DNA of 59,536 nt from Bacteroides rodentium JCM 16496 (GCF_000614125.1 NZ_BAKJ01000029.1:1-59536), one strand, 5' to 3'; counted from the first letter of the stretch, positions 8,915-18,655 are shown. Numbers and translations are program-made. The notes: generated by a model from the sequence alone, not told the origin.

Positions 8915-10960
8915 TTAACTGTTCATGCTCATCAGGAATTCGTCGTTGTCTTTGGTCTTCTCCAGACGGTCTTTTACGAAGTCCATGGCTTCTATCGGAT
9001 TCATGTCGGCAAGGTACTTGCGGAGAATCCACATGCGGTCCAGTGTCTGCTTGTCTTGCAGCAGGTCGTCGCGGCGGGTGCTGGAGGCAACGATATTGAC
9101 AGCCGGGAAGATACGCTTGTTGGACAAGTTGCGGTCGAGCTGCAATTCCATATTACCTGTACCCTTGAATTCTTCGAAGATAACCTCGTCCATCTTCGAG
9201 CCGGTGTCAATCAAGGCAGTGGCAAGGATGGTCAGTGAACCGCCGCCCTCGATGTTACGTGCTGCACCGAAGAAGCGTTTGGGCTTATGCAATGCGTTGG
9301 CATCCACACCACCGGAAAGCACTTTGCCGGAAGCCGGGGATACGGTGTTGTAGGCACGTGCCAAGCGGGTGATGGAGTCGAGGAAGATGACAACATCGTG
9401 TCCGCATTCCACCATGCGTTTTGCTTTTTCAAGGACGATGCCGGCAATCTTCACGTGGCGTTCTGCCGGTTCGTCGAAGGTAGAGGCGATTACTTCCGCA
9501 TTGACGGTACGAGCCATGTCGGTAACTTCCTCCGGGCGTTCGTCGATGAGCAGCATAATCATGTAGACTTCCGGATGATTGGCGGCAATGGCGTTGGCAA
9601 TGTCTTTCATCAAGATGGTCTTACCGGTTTTGGGCTGTGCCACAATCAAGGCACGCTGACCTTTGCCGATGGGGGCAAACAAGTCTACGACACGGGCAGA
9701 CATAGAGTCGGAGTATCCGCCTTTGCAAAGCTTGAACTTCTCGTCCGGGAAGAGGGGGGTGAGGTGCTCGAACGGTACGCGGTCGCGTACGAAAGCCGGG
9801 TCACGTCCGTTTATTTTGGATACTTTTACCAGCGGGAAGTACTTTTCGCCTTCTTTCGGGGGACGGATTACGCCTTCTACCACATCACCGGTTTTTAGGC
9901 CGAACAATTTGATTTGTGATTGTGATACGTAAATATCGTCCGGTGAGGACAAATAGTTGTAATCGGAGGAACGGAGGAAGCCGTAACCATCCTGCATGAT
10001 TTCCAGTACACCGGTTCCGGTGAGGATGTCGTCGAATTCGTACGCCTTCTCGCGTTCTATTACGGGTTTGCGTTCCGGAGCGGCGGGATAGTTCTCTCCG
10101 TTGTTATACGGTTGTACAGGGCGCTGCTGCACGGGGCGCTGTTGGTTATAGCCACCGTTGCGGTTGTTATTGTTGTTGTTATTGTATGGGTTGTTGTTGT
10201 CGCGGGCGCGGAGGCGCGGGCGTTGTGGCTGTTGCGGTTCGGCTGGGGCAGCGGCAGGAGTGGGAGTGGCGGGAGTTTCCGCTTTGGTCGCTTCGAATTT
10301 GCCGATAAGTTCGGATGGCAACTCTATCTTTTCCGTAGGGAGGTCTTCAATGGGGATGAAGTCATCTGTCGCTTCGGCCAGGATAGGGCTTTCGTCCGGT
10401 ACGATATTCTTTTCTGCTTTGGCTTCTGCCTCTGCCTGAGGTTCTGTTTTCGGAGCTTTAGCCTCGAAGTTCAATTCCGGTTCGGCAACCTTCGGGGGTT
10501 CCGTTGCTTGGGGTGCGGCAGTCTCTTCCTTTACCTTGCGGGGGCGTCCCGGTTTGCGTTTGGGTGCGGCGGCTTCTTTGGCTGGCGCCGGCGTTGCAGC
10601 TTCTATGGTCGGTTCTTGGGGTGCTTCCACAGTTTTGGATTGTTCTTTCGCAGCCGGTGCTTCCTCTGTTTTGGCTTTGGTGAGGTCTCCGTTTTTATTG
10701 GCTGAGAACACTTTGTCGGCACCTTCCTTTTTTACGGTCTTGACAGTGACGCGCGAGCGTTTTTGCTTTTCCCCTTTACGCTCTTCCTTCAGCTTGTCGG
10801 CGGCAACTTTCTTGGTAGCGCCTGCGATAGCTTGTTCGTCAAGTATCTTGTAAACAAGTTCTTCTTTTTTGAGTGAGTCTGTTTTTTTTATACCCAGTTC
10901 TTGGGCAATAGTTTGTAGTTCCGACAAATTTTTGTCGTTCAGTTGAATGATGTTATACAT
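8915..10960 (-). CDS. rho: Transcription termination factor Rho with long disordered insert
   Basis: Hexameric RNA-dependent ATPase that terminates transcription. The protein is 681 aa against about 420 for E. coli Rho. The Rho_N helical part (residues 1-45) is followed by roughly 250 residues of low-complexity sequence rich in Lys, Ala, Pro, Glu and then Asn/Gln (poly-Asn and [13 protein letters not shown] near residues 255-290). The RNA-binding fold ([15 protein letters not shown]) and the motor follow: Walker [34 protein letters not shown] (Walker B) and the Q/R-loop region [20 protein letters not shown] (20 residues). Such an insert in Bacteroides thetaiotaomicron Rho is known to promote condensate formation. 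A minus-strand -7 box at 11153-11160 predicts a leader of about 190 nt. Confidence 0.97.
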   Translation of the reverse strand: MYNIIQLNDKNLSELQTIAQELGIKKTDSLKKEELVYKILDEQAIAGATKKVAADKLKEERKGEKQKRSRVTVKTVKKEGADKVFSANKNGDLTKAKTEEAPAAKEQSKTVEAPQEPTIEAATPAPAKEAAAPKRKPGRPRKVKEETAAPQATEPPKVAEPELNFEAKAPKTEPQAEAEAKAEKNIVPDESPILAEATDDFIPIEDLPTEKIELPSELIGKFEATKAETPATPTPAAAPAEPQQPQRPRLRARDNNNPYNNNNNNNRNGGYNQQRPVQQRPVQPYNNGENYPAAPERKPVIEREKAYEFDDILTGTGVLEIMQDGYGFLRSSDYNYLSSPDDIYVSQSQIKLFGLKTGDVVEGVIRPPKEGEKYFPLVKVSKINGRDPAFVRDRVPFEHLTPLFPDEKFKLCKGGYSDSMSARVVDLFAPIGKGQRALIVAQPKTGKTILMKDIANAIAANHPEVYMIMLLIDERPEEVTDMARTVNAEVIASTFDEPAERHVKIAGIVLEKAKRMVECGHDVVIFLDSITRLARAYNTVSPASGKVLSGGVDANALHKPKRFFGAARNIEGGGSLTILATALIDTGSKMDEVIFEEFKGTGNMELQLDRNLSNKRIFPAVNIVASSTRRDDLLQDKQTLDRMWILRKYLADMNPIEAMDFVKDRLEKTKDNDEFLMSMNS

Positions 10961-11152
10961 ACAGTATATATGTGAATGGTTTAAAATTTACTTTTATTGA
11001 AAGGCATAAGTGCACAGTTGCAGTTGTTGTAGGAAGCAACTTGGGCAAGTTTACCTTGTGATATATGATTTATATGGGATATTTATTATTGAACCGGAAA
11101 TCTGATAAACAATTCTCGCCACAGCAAGAAGTCGCAGAATGTTTCAACGGTG

Positions 11153-11160
11153 CAAAGGTA
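11153..11160 (-). promoter_or_regulatory. Candidate -7 box for rho
   Basis: Minus strand TACCTTTG (TAnnTTTG). The predicted transcript start near 11146 gives rho an untranslated leader of about 185 nt (10961-11146), room for autoregulation. The -33 match (CAAA on plus at 11184-11187) is a few bases too far for a perfect promoter. Confidence 0.5.
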
Positions 11161-11213
11161 ATAAATATTTTTGGTTTCATAAACAAATCATCTTTTTTTT
11201 AAATTTAAAACTT

Positions 11214-11221
11214 TATCTTTG
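11214..11221 (+). promoter_or_regulatory. Candidate -7 box for the EFR1-type gene
   Basis: TATCTTTG matches TAnnTTTG and lies 17 nt before the ATG at 11238. It places the transcript start after 11221 and so rules out the further-upstream in-frame start at 11139. Confidence 0.55.
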
Positions 11222-11237
11222 CTGTATTAACAACAAC

Positions 11238-12086
11238 ATGAAGGATTGGTTTATGAATATAGATGAAGTACAGTTGATAACTTTTTCACCTACTTGTACC
11301 TCTAAACAAGTGGGAGAGGCAATTGTTCACGGAACGGGAATTTCGTCTGTCTCCAAAGTGGACCTCACCTTGGAGGCGGCGGGTAAAAGGGAGGTGCCTT
11401 CCCATGCTTTGGCGGTCATCACGGTGCCCGTATATGGCGGTCATGTGGCTCCTTTGGCATTGGAGCGAATGAAGGAGCTTCATGCTGACGGTGCACCAGC
11501 CGTGGTTGTGGTGGTTTACGGCAACCGGGCCTATGAGAAGGCTTTGGTGGAATTGGATGCTTTTGTCACGAAGTTGGGCTTCAAGGTAATTGCAGGCGCT
11601 ACGTTTGTAGGCGAGCACTCTTATAGCAGTGAGAAATATCCGGTGGCATCCGGACGTCCGGATGCGGACGACTTGGAGTATGCAAAGCTTTTTGGTGAAA
11701 AGATACGTGCTAAAATTGCGGCGGCCGAAGATATGGAGAAACTGTATGGGGTGGATGTGACCCGTATCCAGCGTCCGCGCCAGCCTTTCTTCCCGTTGCT
11801 CCGCTTTTTGCGCAGAGTCGTCAAGTTGCGTAAGAGTGGGGTGCCTATGCCCCGCACTCCGCAAGTGGATGCGGAACGTTGTACGCATTGCGGATATTGC
11901 GTGAAGCATTGTCCTGCAGGAGCCATTATAAAAGGAGACGAGTGTAATACGGTTGCAGAGAAATGCATCAAGTGTTGTGCTTGTGTGAAAGGCTGTCCGC
12001 AGAAGGCGCGCACGTATGACACGCCGTTTGCCGTATTGCTTTCCGATTGCTTCAAGAAACAGAAGGAGGACAGAATTATTCTGTGA
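11238..12086 (+). CDS. EFR1-family flavodoxin-fold ferredoxin
   Basis: Cytoplasmic electron-transfer protein. A flavodoxin-like N-terminal domain (about residues 1-180; FSPTCTSKQVGEAI near the start, VPVYGGHVAPLALERM in the middle) is joined to a C-terminal 2[4Fe-4S] ferredoxin domain with CTHCGYCVKHCP and CIKCCACVKGCP. I chose ATG 11238 (or ATG 11253, MNIDEVQ) because the -7 box at 11214-11221 excludes the longer frame from 11139. It converges on tilS with only 3 nt between stop codons. The partner oxidoreductase is not evident. The architecture is clear but the physiological role is unknown. Confidence 0.9.
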   Translation: MKDWFMNIDEVQLITFSPTCTSKQVGEAIVHGTGISSVSKVDLTLEAAGKREVPSHALAVITVPVYGGHVAPLALERMKELHADGAPAVVVVVYGNRAYEKALVELDAFVTKLGFKVIAGATFVGEHSYSSEKYPVASGRPDADDLEYAKLFGEKIRAKIAAAEDMEKLYGVDVTRIQRPRQPFFPLLRFLRRVVKLRKSGVPMPRTPQVDAERCTHCGYCVKHCPAGAIIKGDECNTVAEKCIKCCACVKGCPQKARTYDTPFAVLLSDCFKKQKEDRIIL

Positions 12087-12089
12087 TGG

Positions 12090-13363
12090 CTACTGGCCGA
12101 TGGTTGATACAACCAGCACTTTCCGGGTTTTTTCGTCTATCCTGAAACGGTTGTCCGCCCGTTCTCCCACCAGCCAGATGATGTCATCTCCGCAGCAAAG
12201 CACCCATTGCTGTTCTTTGCGCAGAAGGGAGAACTTGCGGTCGGTCAGGTAGTCGCTTACCTTCTTCCGGCCTTTCATGCCGAAGGGCACGAAGCTGTCT
12301 CCCTGCCTGCAAAGGCGTAGTGAGAGGGGATGCTGGAGTTTGTCGGCATCAAAGCAGGCGGTGGCTTTGTCGCGTGGAATCGTGAAATCCGGTGTATAGG
12401 GATGTTCTTTTATCTTCAATAAGGGCTTTACGGCTTCTTGTACGGGCTCTATCAACAACGAGCCGCGGTCTTTGATGACACGCCAGCCGGGGGTGGCAAA
12501 GACTTTGCCGGGCTGTCCGTCCAATGTCCGGCAGATGTCCCTTACTTGTGCGGCGTTGAATCCAAGCGGATGCAGAATTTCAAATAAGACCGTTTCCGGT
12601 GCCGCTTCTTGCCTCAGGGCGCCGATACTTATGCCTTCCGGTGTCTTGACCCGCAGTTTGGCTTCTTCTATACCTATATTATATATAGAGCAGCATCGTC
12701 CAGATGCTCTGCCGTTTTGAGGATGCTTTCCTTGACGGAGGGGTTTATCTCCTGCATCATGGGAAGCAGGTTCAAGCGTATTTTGTTGCGGGTATATTCG
12801 TCCTGCAGATTGGTGCTGTCCGTCACGTAGGATTGCGCGATACTTTCCAGATAACCGACGATTTCCTTTCTGTCCAGGCAGAGCAAGGGGCGGACTATAT
12901 GTCCGTTTCGGGGGCGTATGCCCCGCAATCCGTTGATGCCGGTACCGCGAATCAGATTGAGCAGCAATGTCTCCACACTGTCATCCTGATGGTGGGCGAC
13001 GGCAATGACAGTCGCATTGCATGCTTCCCTTGTTTTTTCGAACCACGCGTAGCGCAATTCCCTTGCAGCCATTTCGATGGAGATATGCCGTTCTTTTGCT
13101 TCCTGCTCCGTGTTGAAGTGGACGGTGTGCAGCGTCACCCGGTGCTCCAGGCAGAGCTGGCGTACAAAGTGCTCGTCGCGGTCGGATTCCGCTCCGCGCA
13201 GATGGAAGTTGCAATGGGCGGCTTCGCATGTGTATCCCAGGCTGAGGAGCAGGCGCAGCAACGCCACGGAGTCCGCCCCGCCGCTCAGTGCCACAAGTAT
13301 CTTGTCGTTCGGCGAGAAGAGCTTGTGGCGCTCGATGTATTGTACTACCTTCTGCATATTCAA
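12090..13363 (-). CDS. tilS: tRNA(Ile)-lysidine synthetase TilS (frameshifted)
   Basis: Modifies C34 of the tRNA-Ile CAU anticodon to lysidine so that it reads AUA; normally essential. The N-terminal PP-loop ATPase has [16 protein letters not shown] (SGGxDS motif, about residue 27), then [28 protein letters not shown] and [12 protein letters not shown]. The frame stops early near 12676-12687, in a TATATAATATA stretch. The rest of the protein, including the C-terminal TilS domain ([16 protein letters not shown]), continues in another frame. One base is missing, giving about 424 aa after repair. Because the gene is essential, this is probably a sequencing error. A minus-strand -7 box lies at 13377-13384. 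Confidence 0.93.
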
Positions 13364-13376
13364 CTATAGAGTGGTG

Positions 13377-13384
13377 CAAAGATA
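13377..13384 (-). promoter_or_regulatory. Candidate -7 box for tilS
   Basis: Minus strand TATCTTTG, a full TAnnTTTG match 14 nt upstream of the tilS ATG. Confidence 0.5.
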
Positions 13385-13491
13385 GTGAAACGATTTTTAT
13401 TGCCATATCTGCAAGTATCTATTTTCAGAATCTCTATCGACTAAGGTCGTATTTGCTAAAAGCTAATCTTACTACAGTGGTGTTTTATGCA

Positions 13492-13552
13492 TACCACAGC
13501 TTTGTTCTTTTCTTACCACAGCTGTGGTAAGAAAAAGAACAAAGCTGTGGTA
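13492..13552. repeat. 61-bp near-perfect intergenic palindrome
   Basis: Left arm 13492-13522 and right arm 13521-13552 are reverse complements except for one extra A in the right arm. The ends and centre are all copies of TACCACAGC / GCTGTGGTA, separated by TTTGTTCTTTT / AAAAAGAACAAA. Just upstream, GTGGT (13478-13482) and ACCAC (13494-13498) add a nested hairpin. It sits in the 409-bp gap between divergent tilS and feoAB. It has no terminal T run typical of a simple terminator. The rest of the gap holds only the two promoters. Confidence 0.85.
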
Positions 13553-13709
13553 AAATTACGATTTAGTATCTCTGGAAATAGTGTTCTGCCTTCTGGGTAT
13601 TATTGTTTAGTGTCTCTTTTAGGAACTGAATGGTGGTTCCATCTTTTCTCTTATCACGGCTCTTTAAATAAAAGAACAGTGTTTGCTTATTTAAAAACAT
13701 TCTAAATTA

Positions 13710-13741
13710 TTTGTACCTTGTAGCCATAAGTGTTATCTTTG
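13710..13741 (+). promoter_or_regulatory. Promoter for feoAB
   Basis: TTTG (13710-13713), 20-bp spacer, TATCTTTG (13734-13741): a textbook Bacteroides -33/-7 pair ending 31 nt before the feoAB ATG. Confidence 0.75.
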
Positions 13742-13772
13742 CCCCAAAATAGAAAAGAAAGGCAGAAAGACT

Positions 13773-16242
13773 ATGCGTTTGTCCGAATTGAATACCGGTG
13801 AAAAAGGTGTAATCGTAAAAGTGCTGGGACACGGCGGTTTCCGCAAACGGATTGTGGAAATGGGATTTGTTAAAGGTAAAACAGTGGAGGTCTTGCTGAA
13901 TGCTCCGCTACGTGACCCTATCAAATATAAAGTAATGGGATATGAGATTTCTCTTCGTCGGCAAGAGGCTGAGATGATAGAGATTATCAGTGAGCAGGAA
14001 GCTAAGGAGCAGGCTGTGCAGCCCGATTACCACAAGGGGCTGGGCGAAAACATGCATCTGGGCGAAGATGAGCTGAAGCAACTGGCCCTCGGCAAACGCC
14101 GCACCATAAATGTGGCTTTGGTGGGAAATCCCAACTGTGGTAAAACTTCTCTTTTCAACATCGCTTCCGGCTCGCACGAGCATGTGGGCAATTACAGTGG
14201 CGTTACGGTAGATGCTAAGGAGGGGTATTTTGACTTCCAGGGCTACCATTTCCGTATTGTCGACCTTCCCGGAACCTATTCCCTCTCTGCCTACTCTCCC
14301 GAAGAAATCTATGTCCGCCGGCACATCATCAATGAAACGCCGGATATCATTATCAATGTTGTGGACTCTTCCAACCTGGAACGCAATCTCTATCTCACCA
14401 CCCAGCTGATTGATATGAACGTGCGTATGGTGATTGCACTGAACATGTACGATGAGCTGGAAGCCAGTGGAAACACGCTGGATTATGTAAAGCTCAGCCA
14501 GTTGTTCGGAGTGCCGATGTTGCCTACGGTCAGCCGTAGCGGAAAAGGCATCGAACAGCTGTTCCATGTGATTATCAATATTTACGAAGGCGGCGATTTC
14601 CTCGACCATAAGGGCAGGATGCGCAGCGAGATATTGAATGACCTTCGCAGTTGGCATCAGGAGTATGTGCCCGACCATGACTTCGGAAGCCATAAAGAAG
14701 AGGTGGAGCGGTCGCGCGGCTTTTTCCGCCATATCCATATCAATCACGGTCCCGAGCTGGAACGTAGCATTGAGGAGGTGAAGCGCGTCATCAGCGTCAA
14801 TGAGAACATCCGCCACAAATATTCCACGCGTTTCCTTGCCATCAAGCTGCTGGAGAACGACGAAGACTTGCAAAAGATTGTGGAGGAGCTGCCCAACGGA
14901 AAGGAAATTCTTGCCGTCCGCGACCGGGAAGAGGCACGGATTGCCGAGGTGGTGAACGAGGAGAGCGAGCAGGCCATCACCGATGCCAAGTATGGTTTAT
15001 AGCCGGTGCCCTGCGTGAGACCTATGTGGACAATCATCAAGATACGTCGCACACCACTCAAATCATAGACTCAATCGTTACTCACCGTGTATGGGGTTAT
15101 CCCATTTTCTTTCTTTTCCTTTATCTGATGTTCGAAGGCACCTTTGTGCTGGGCGACTATCCTATGCAGGGGATTGAATGGCTGGTAGGCGAATTGGGCG
15201 ACCTGATACGCAACAACATGTCCGAAGGACCGCTGAAGGACCTTCTGGTGGATGGTATTGTCGGTGGTGTGGGAGCGTCATTGTATTCCTGCCGAATATT
15301 CTGTTGCTCTATTTCTTCATTTCCTTGATGGAGGACTCGGGCTATATGGCACGTGCTGCTTTCATCATGGATAAGATTATGCATAAGATGGGTTTGCATG
15401 GAAAGTCCTTCATTCCGCTGATTATGGGCTTTGGGTGTAATGTGCCCGCCATCATGGCTTCGCGTACCATCGAGAACCGCAAGAGCCGTCTGGTGACGAT
15501 GCTCATCAACCCGCTGATGTCGTGCAGCGCCCGTCTGCCTATCTATTTATTGCTGGTAGGCGCCTTCTTCCCGAACAATGCGAGCTTTGTGCTGTTAGTA
15601 ATCTATGCCATCGGCATTCTGTTGGCAGTGGTCATGGCACGCCTTTTCTGCCGTTTCCTGGTGAAAGGGGACGATACGCCGTTTGTCATGGAGCTGCCGC
15701 CTTATCGTATGCCGACGTCCAAGGCCATCTTCCGCCATACGTGGGAGAAGGGGGCGCAGTATCTCCGCAAGATGGGAGGCATCATTATGGTGGCATCCAT
15801 CGTTATCTGGGCATTGGGATATTATCCCAACCACGATGAATATGAAAGTGTGACGGAACAGCAGGAGAATTCCTACATCGGCCGGATTGGTAAAGCCATA
15901 GAACCGGTCATCGAACCGTTGGGATTCGACTGGAAGCTGGGCATCGGCATCCTTTCCGGCGTGGGCGCCAAGGAACTGGTGGTAAGCACACTCGGAGTGC
16001 TTTATGCCGACGATGCCGAGGCAGATGTCGTAAGCTTGGGCGAACGCATTCTGATAACGCCCCTGGTGGCTTTCGGCTACATGGTGTTTGTGCTGATTTA
16101 TTTTCCGTGCATTGCCACGTTGGCAGCCATTAAAGGTGAGTCGGGCAGTTGGAAGTGGACCGTGTTTGCGGGGCTTTATACTACTGCGCTGGCCTGGCTG
16201 ATGTCTTTTGCAATTTATCAGATAGGAGGTCTGTTTTTATGA
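13773..16242 (+). CDS. feoB: FeoA-FeoB fusion, ferrous iron transporter (two frameshifts)
   Basis: Inner-membrane Fe(II) importer with the small SH3-like FeoA domain fused at the N-terminus (residues 1-75), as is common in Bacteroidetes. The G domain has G1 GNPNCGKTS (about residue 117), G3 DLPGTYSLSAYSPEE and G4 NMYDELE. The membrane part has the Cys-containing gate segments GFGCNVPAIMASRT and INPLMSCSARLPIYLL and repeated Gate/FeoB_C helices, ending IYQIGGLFL. Two single-base losses break the frame: a T near 14998 (AKYGFIAGA) and an A near 15274 (GGVGSVIVFLP). Both sit in short runs and look like sequencing errors. The stop overlaps the start of the next small gene. Confidence 0.95.
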
Positions 16243-16457
16243 TGAATAGTTGGCAGGAGTGGGTAGTAGCCTTATTGTTGTTGCTCTGCGCTGTGCGGAT
16301 TGGCATGAGTATTTATTCTTTTTTTCATCGGGTCAAAGAAAATGGTAATCCGTGTGATAGTTGTGCAAGTGGCTGTGAACTAAAGAATTTGTATGATAAG
16401 AAGCGTGCGGAGTGCAGTGGAGTGACGAAAAAAAAGAAGAAAAGTTGTTGCGGATAG
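16239..16457 (+). CDS. FeoB-associated Cys-rich membrane protein
   Basis: A 72-aa protein with one N-terminal transmembrane helix (VVALLLLLCAVRIGMSIYSFF) and a Cys-rich tail (CDSCASGC, a later single Cys, and a terminal SCCG after a Lys run). Small Cys-rich membrane proteins of this kind commonly follow feoB and are thought to assist Fe(II) transport. An in-frame second ATG follows directly at 16242. The first ATG overlaps the feoB stop, and AGGAGG lies 10-15 nt upstream, so it is translationally coupled to feoB. Confidence 0.85.
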   Translation: MMNSWQEWVVALLLLLCAVRIGMSIYSFFHRVKENGNPCDSCASGCELKNLYDKKRAECSGVTKKKKKSCCG

Positions 16458-16488
16458 TTGGTAGTTTCAAAAAAAAGTGCTACCTTTG
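16457..16488 (+). promoter_or_regulatory. Promoter for tRNA-Cys
   Basis: GTTG (16457-16460), 20-bp spacer, TACCTTTG (16481-16488), 38 nt before the tRNA. Confidence 0.55.
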
Positions 16489-16526
16489 CATCCGCAAACG
16501 AGAAATAAAGAGTTCTTGTAAGAACC

Positions 16527-16598
16527 GGTACCTTGGATGAGTGGCTTAGTCAGCGGTCTGCAAAACCGTGTACGGCAGTTCGAATCTGCCAGGTACCT
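16527..16598 (+). tRNA. tRNA-Cys (anticodon GCA)
   Basis: 72-nt cloverleaf read by hand. Acceptor GGTACCT/AGGTACC, short D stem GAT/GTC, anticodon stem GCGGT/ACCGT with loop CTGCAAA (anticodon GCA), T stem GGCAG/CTGCC with loop TTCGAAT, discriminator T. The CCA end is not encoded. Confidence 0.95.
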
Positions 16599-16606
16599 CG
16601 AAGAAT

Positions 16607-16648
16607 AAAACTCCGAAACTGCTTTTTTAAAGTGTTTCGGAGTTTTTT
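16607..16648 (+). terminator. Terminator after tRNA-Cys
   Basis: AAACTCCGAAAC (16608-16619) pairs with GTTTCGGAGTTT (16634-16645), followed by a T run. Confidence 0.85.
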
Positions 16649-16727
16649 GTTGTAGGGAATTGTTTACCCCTTCTATAAAATATCATTCGCTGAATAGTTA
16701 CAGCTTACTTATTAAAGATTGAATAAA

Positions 16728-17264
16728 ATGAAAAAAGTTGGATTTCTGATTTTCTGTCTGTTTGCTATGTGCAGCATGGCAGGCAAGGCGCAGGATGTAG
16801 TGGCGGACAGTACCGGCTACATCGTTAAGGTAGGGGAGATGGCTCCTGATTTTACAGTGAAGCTGACGGATGGGAAAAGCATTACCCTTTCGGAACTTCG
16901 TGGGAAGGTGGTCATGTTGCAGTTTACCGCGAGTTGGTGTGGGGTATGCCGTAAGGAGATGCCTTTCATTGAGAAGGATATTTGGCTGAAACATAAGTCG
17001 AATCCGGATTTTATGCTGATTGGCATCGACCGTGACGAGCCATTGGAGAAAGTGATTGCTTTTGGTAAGTCAACCGGAGTGACCTATCCTTTGGGTCTGG
17101 ACCCGGGAGCGGATATATTTGCGAAGTATGCGCTCCGCAAGGCAGGCATCACGCGCAATGTCCTGATTGATAAGGAAGGGCGTATTGTGAAGCTGACACG
17201 TTTGTATAACCCTGAAGAATTTGCTTCTTTGGTGAAGGAGATTGACGGAATGCTGGCTGAATAG
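16728..17264 (+). CDS. TlpA-like periplasmic thioredoxin
   Basis: Exported thiol-disulfide oxidoreductase of the TlpA/ResA (redoxin) family, 178 aa from ATG 16728. It has a signal peptide (LIFCLFAMCSMAGKAQ), then PDFTVKLTDGKSITLSELRG and the active site WCGVC in FTASWCGVCRKEMPF, then a cis-Pro-containing segment (GITRNVLIDKEGRIVKL). It probably reduces periplasmic cysteines or acts in cytochrome c or envelope stress pathways; the partner cannot be told. A longer frame exists from a TTG at 16719, but the ATG gives the better signal peptide. It is a single gene between two terminators. Confidence 0.9.
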   Translation: MKKVGFLIFCLFAMCSMAGKAQDVVADSTGYIVKVGEMAPDFTVKLTDGKSITLSELRGKVVMLQFTASWCGVCRKEMPFIEKDIWLKHKSNPDFMLIGIDRDEPLEKVIAFGKSTGVTYPLGLDPGADIFAKYALRKAGITRNVLIDKEGRIVKLTRLYNPEEFASLVKEIDGMLAE

Positions 17265-17279
17265 TCGGAATGAGAAGTA

Positions 17280-17330
17280 TAAAAAGAAAGGGGTGTGTCG
17301 AACCCAGTTTCGACACATCCTCTTCTTTTT
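17280..17330. terminator. Bidirectional terminator between convergent genes
   Basis: GGTGTGTCGAA pairs with TTTCGACACATCC around a CCCAG loop, flanked by an A/G-rich left side and TCTTCTTTTT right side. It serves both the thioredoxin gene and the methyltransferase gene. The same core sequence recurs, split apart, at 26565-26693. Confidence 0.8.
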
Positions 17331-18066
17331 ATGCTTGTCGGGATAGTTTGGCAAGATAGTCATAATGTGTACCCTCTTTCACCAGTTCTGCTGTAAAGCC
17401 GTTTTCGGCAGCATAAAGGCTCAGGGTTTGGAAGTCGATGTAGAGCCAGTCAAAGGAGTCGCCTTTGACATTCCTGTATTGCATCTGGAAATCTACCTCT
17501 CCGTAGTAATCGCCGGCAAGGTCGATAACAATACTGCCATCTTCCTCTTCGAACAGATAGCTCAGGTTGCTGGAATCCATTAAAACGCAACCTCCAGGTC
17601 GGAGCAGCAGCTTCATCTTCCGGAAAAAATCAGGCAGATTCTCCAACTTTCCGATAATGCCGGAACCGTTCATCAGCATCAGGATAGTGTCGTATTCATC
17701 GGCAAACTGTTCATTGAACAAATTGGTTTGTGACACGCTACGCACACCTCGCAGCTTCATCACTTCCACGGAAAGCGGGGAAATGTCAATGGCATGGACC
17801 TCTTTTCCGGCTTCTTGCAGGGCAAGGCTATGGCAACCGCTGCCGGCGCCCACATCCAGAATCCTTCCGGTTGCCATTTGCAGAGCAGTACGCTCCAGCA
17901 AGGGCATTTGCTTTTCTGTGCGGAATAGCTCTTCGACGGGAATTTCGTCCTCATCGAATTGTGAAGAGAACACGCGTAGGCGGTCGGCTTTATGCCGTTT
18001 GAAGTAATCGGCTATGGCTGCGCCCATCGGGTCCTTGTCGGCAGGCAATAAGGCTGTATTAATCAT
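17329..18066 (-). CDS. SAM-dependent class I methyltransferase
   Basis: Cytosolic methyltransferase, 245 aa. Rossmann fold with motif I ILDVGAGSGCHSLAL (about residue 70), motif II AIDISPLSVEVM, motif IV region TILMLMNGSGIIG and motif VI LLRPGGCVLMDSSNLSYL. An N-terminal helical cap precedes it (MGAAIADYFKRH). The substrate is not recognisable. It overlaps the small basic gene upstream by 4 nt and is probably co-transcribed with it and with the glyoxalase gene. Confidence 0.85.
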   Translation of the reverse strand: MINTALLPADKDPMGAAIADYFKRHKADRLRVFSSQFDEDEIPVEELFRTEKQMPLLERTALQMATGRILDVGAGSGCHSLALQEAGKEVHAIDISPLSVEVMKLRGVRSVSQTNLFNEQFADEYDTILMLMNGSGIIGKLENLPDFFRKMKLLLRPGGCVLMDSSNLSYLFEEEDGSIVIDLAGDYYGEVDFQMQYRNVKGDSFDWLYIDFQTLSLYAAENGFTAELVKEGTHYDYLAKLSRQA

Positions 18067-18248
18067 TTCTTATGTCTGTTAGCGCGTTTGCGGCGGATTT
18101 CTGCTTTCATTTTGGCTGAGGCGGAACCGTGTTGCCCGGTAATGTAGGTTTTCTTCTTGGCTTTGGTCTTTATCTTGTTTTCTTCTTTAGGTTTGTCCTT
18201 TTTGCCTTTGAAGACAATACCACCCATCATCGCTTCTTCTATACTCAT
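18063..18248 (-). CDS. Small Lys/Arg-rich protein
   Basis: A 61-aa, strongly basic protein starting MSIEEAMMGGIVFKGKKDK. The ATG at 18248 is preferred over 18281 because the shorter protein begins cleanly and the extension would overlap the preceding gene. The body is rich in Lys (KIKTKAKKKTY) and ends AEIRRKRANRHKK. No Cys or membrane segment. It may bind nucleic acid, but the function is unknown. It sits between a glyoxalase-type gene and a methyltransferase and overlaps the latter by 4 nt. Confidence 0.65.
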   Translation of the reverse strand: MSIEEAMMGGIVFKGKKDKPKEENKIKTKAKKKTYITGQHGSASAKMKAEIRRKRANRHKK

Positions 18249-18277
18249 ATATTTCGTTGTTTTAGTGATGTAAAATA

Positions 18278-18655
18278 TCATTTCTCCGGCAGTACCTCAA
18301 TCCAATAGTCATCCGGGTCATTGATAAAGTACAGTCCCATTGCTGTGTTTTCGAAACATACCCATCCGTTTTCCTTATGGTATTGGCGTATGGCGTCGTA
18401 ATCGCCGGATACGCGGAAGCAGAGGTGACTCTCGTTCTCTCCTAATTCGTAGGCTTGTGGGTGCTCTTTCAAGCAGGTCAGTTCCAGCAGGAAACCGGTA
18501 CTGCCGTCAGTCAGATAGACCAGGGTGAAAGAGCCGTCGGACGACTCTTTCCTATGATGTTCTTTCAGCCCCAGTGCCTTTTCGTAGAATGCGATGCTGC
18601 GTTCCAGGTTGGTGACATTGATATTAAAATGGTCGAATTTACTTTTTATTTCCAT
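18278..18655 (-). CDS. VOC-superfamily (glyoxalase-like) protein
   Basis: Small metal-dependent lyase or dioxygenase-fold protein, 125 aa from ATG 18655. Features are FDHFNINVTNLERSIAFYEK (first metal His and helix), LGLKEHHRKE, LVYLTDGSTGFLLELT (second metal ligand Glu), SHLCFRVSGDYDAIRQY and FINDPDDYWIEVLP (C-terminal Glu). It could be a lactoylglutathione lyase-type detoxification enzyme, though Bacteroides generally lack glutathione, so the substrate is open. A longer start at 18700 would add a repeated NNQIRNNQIRNK segment encoded by a tandem repeat and is disfavoured. Confidence 0.85.
   Translation of the reverse strand: MEIKSKFDHFNINVTNLERSIAFYEKALGLKEHHRKESSDGSFTLVYLTDGSTGFLLELTCLKEHPQAYELGENESHLCFRVSGDYDAIRQYHKENGWVCFENTAMGLYFINDPDDYWIEVLPEK

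Noticed and set aside
10112..10705. Long plus-strand frame opposite rho
   Set aside because: It is a shadow of the repetitive Asn/Gln/Pro/Ala-coding insert of rho; the product is low-complexity and has no family character.
11139..11237. N-terminal extension of the EFR1-type protein
   Set aside because: A TATCTTTG -7 box at 11214-11221 lies inside it, and the added residues match no family members; the ATG at 11238 or 11253 is preferred.
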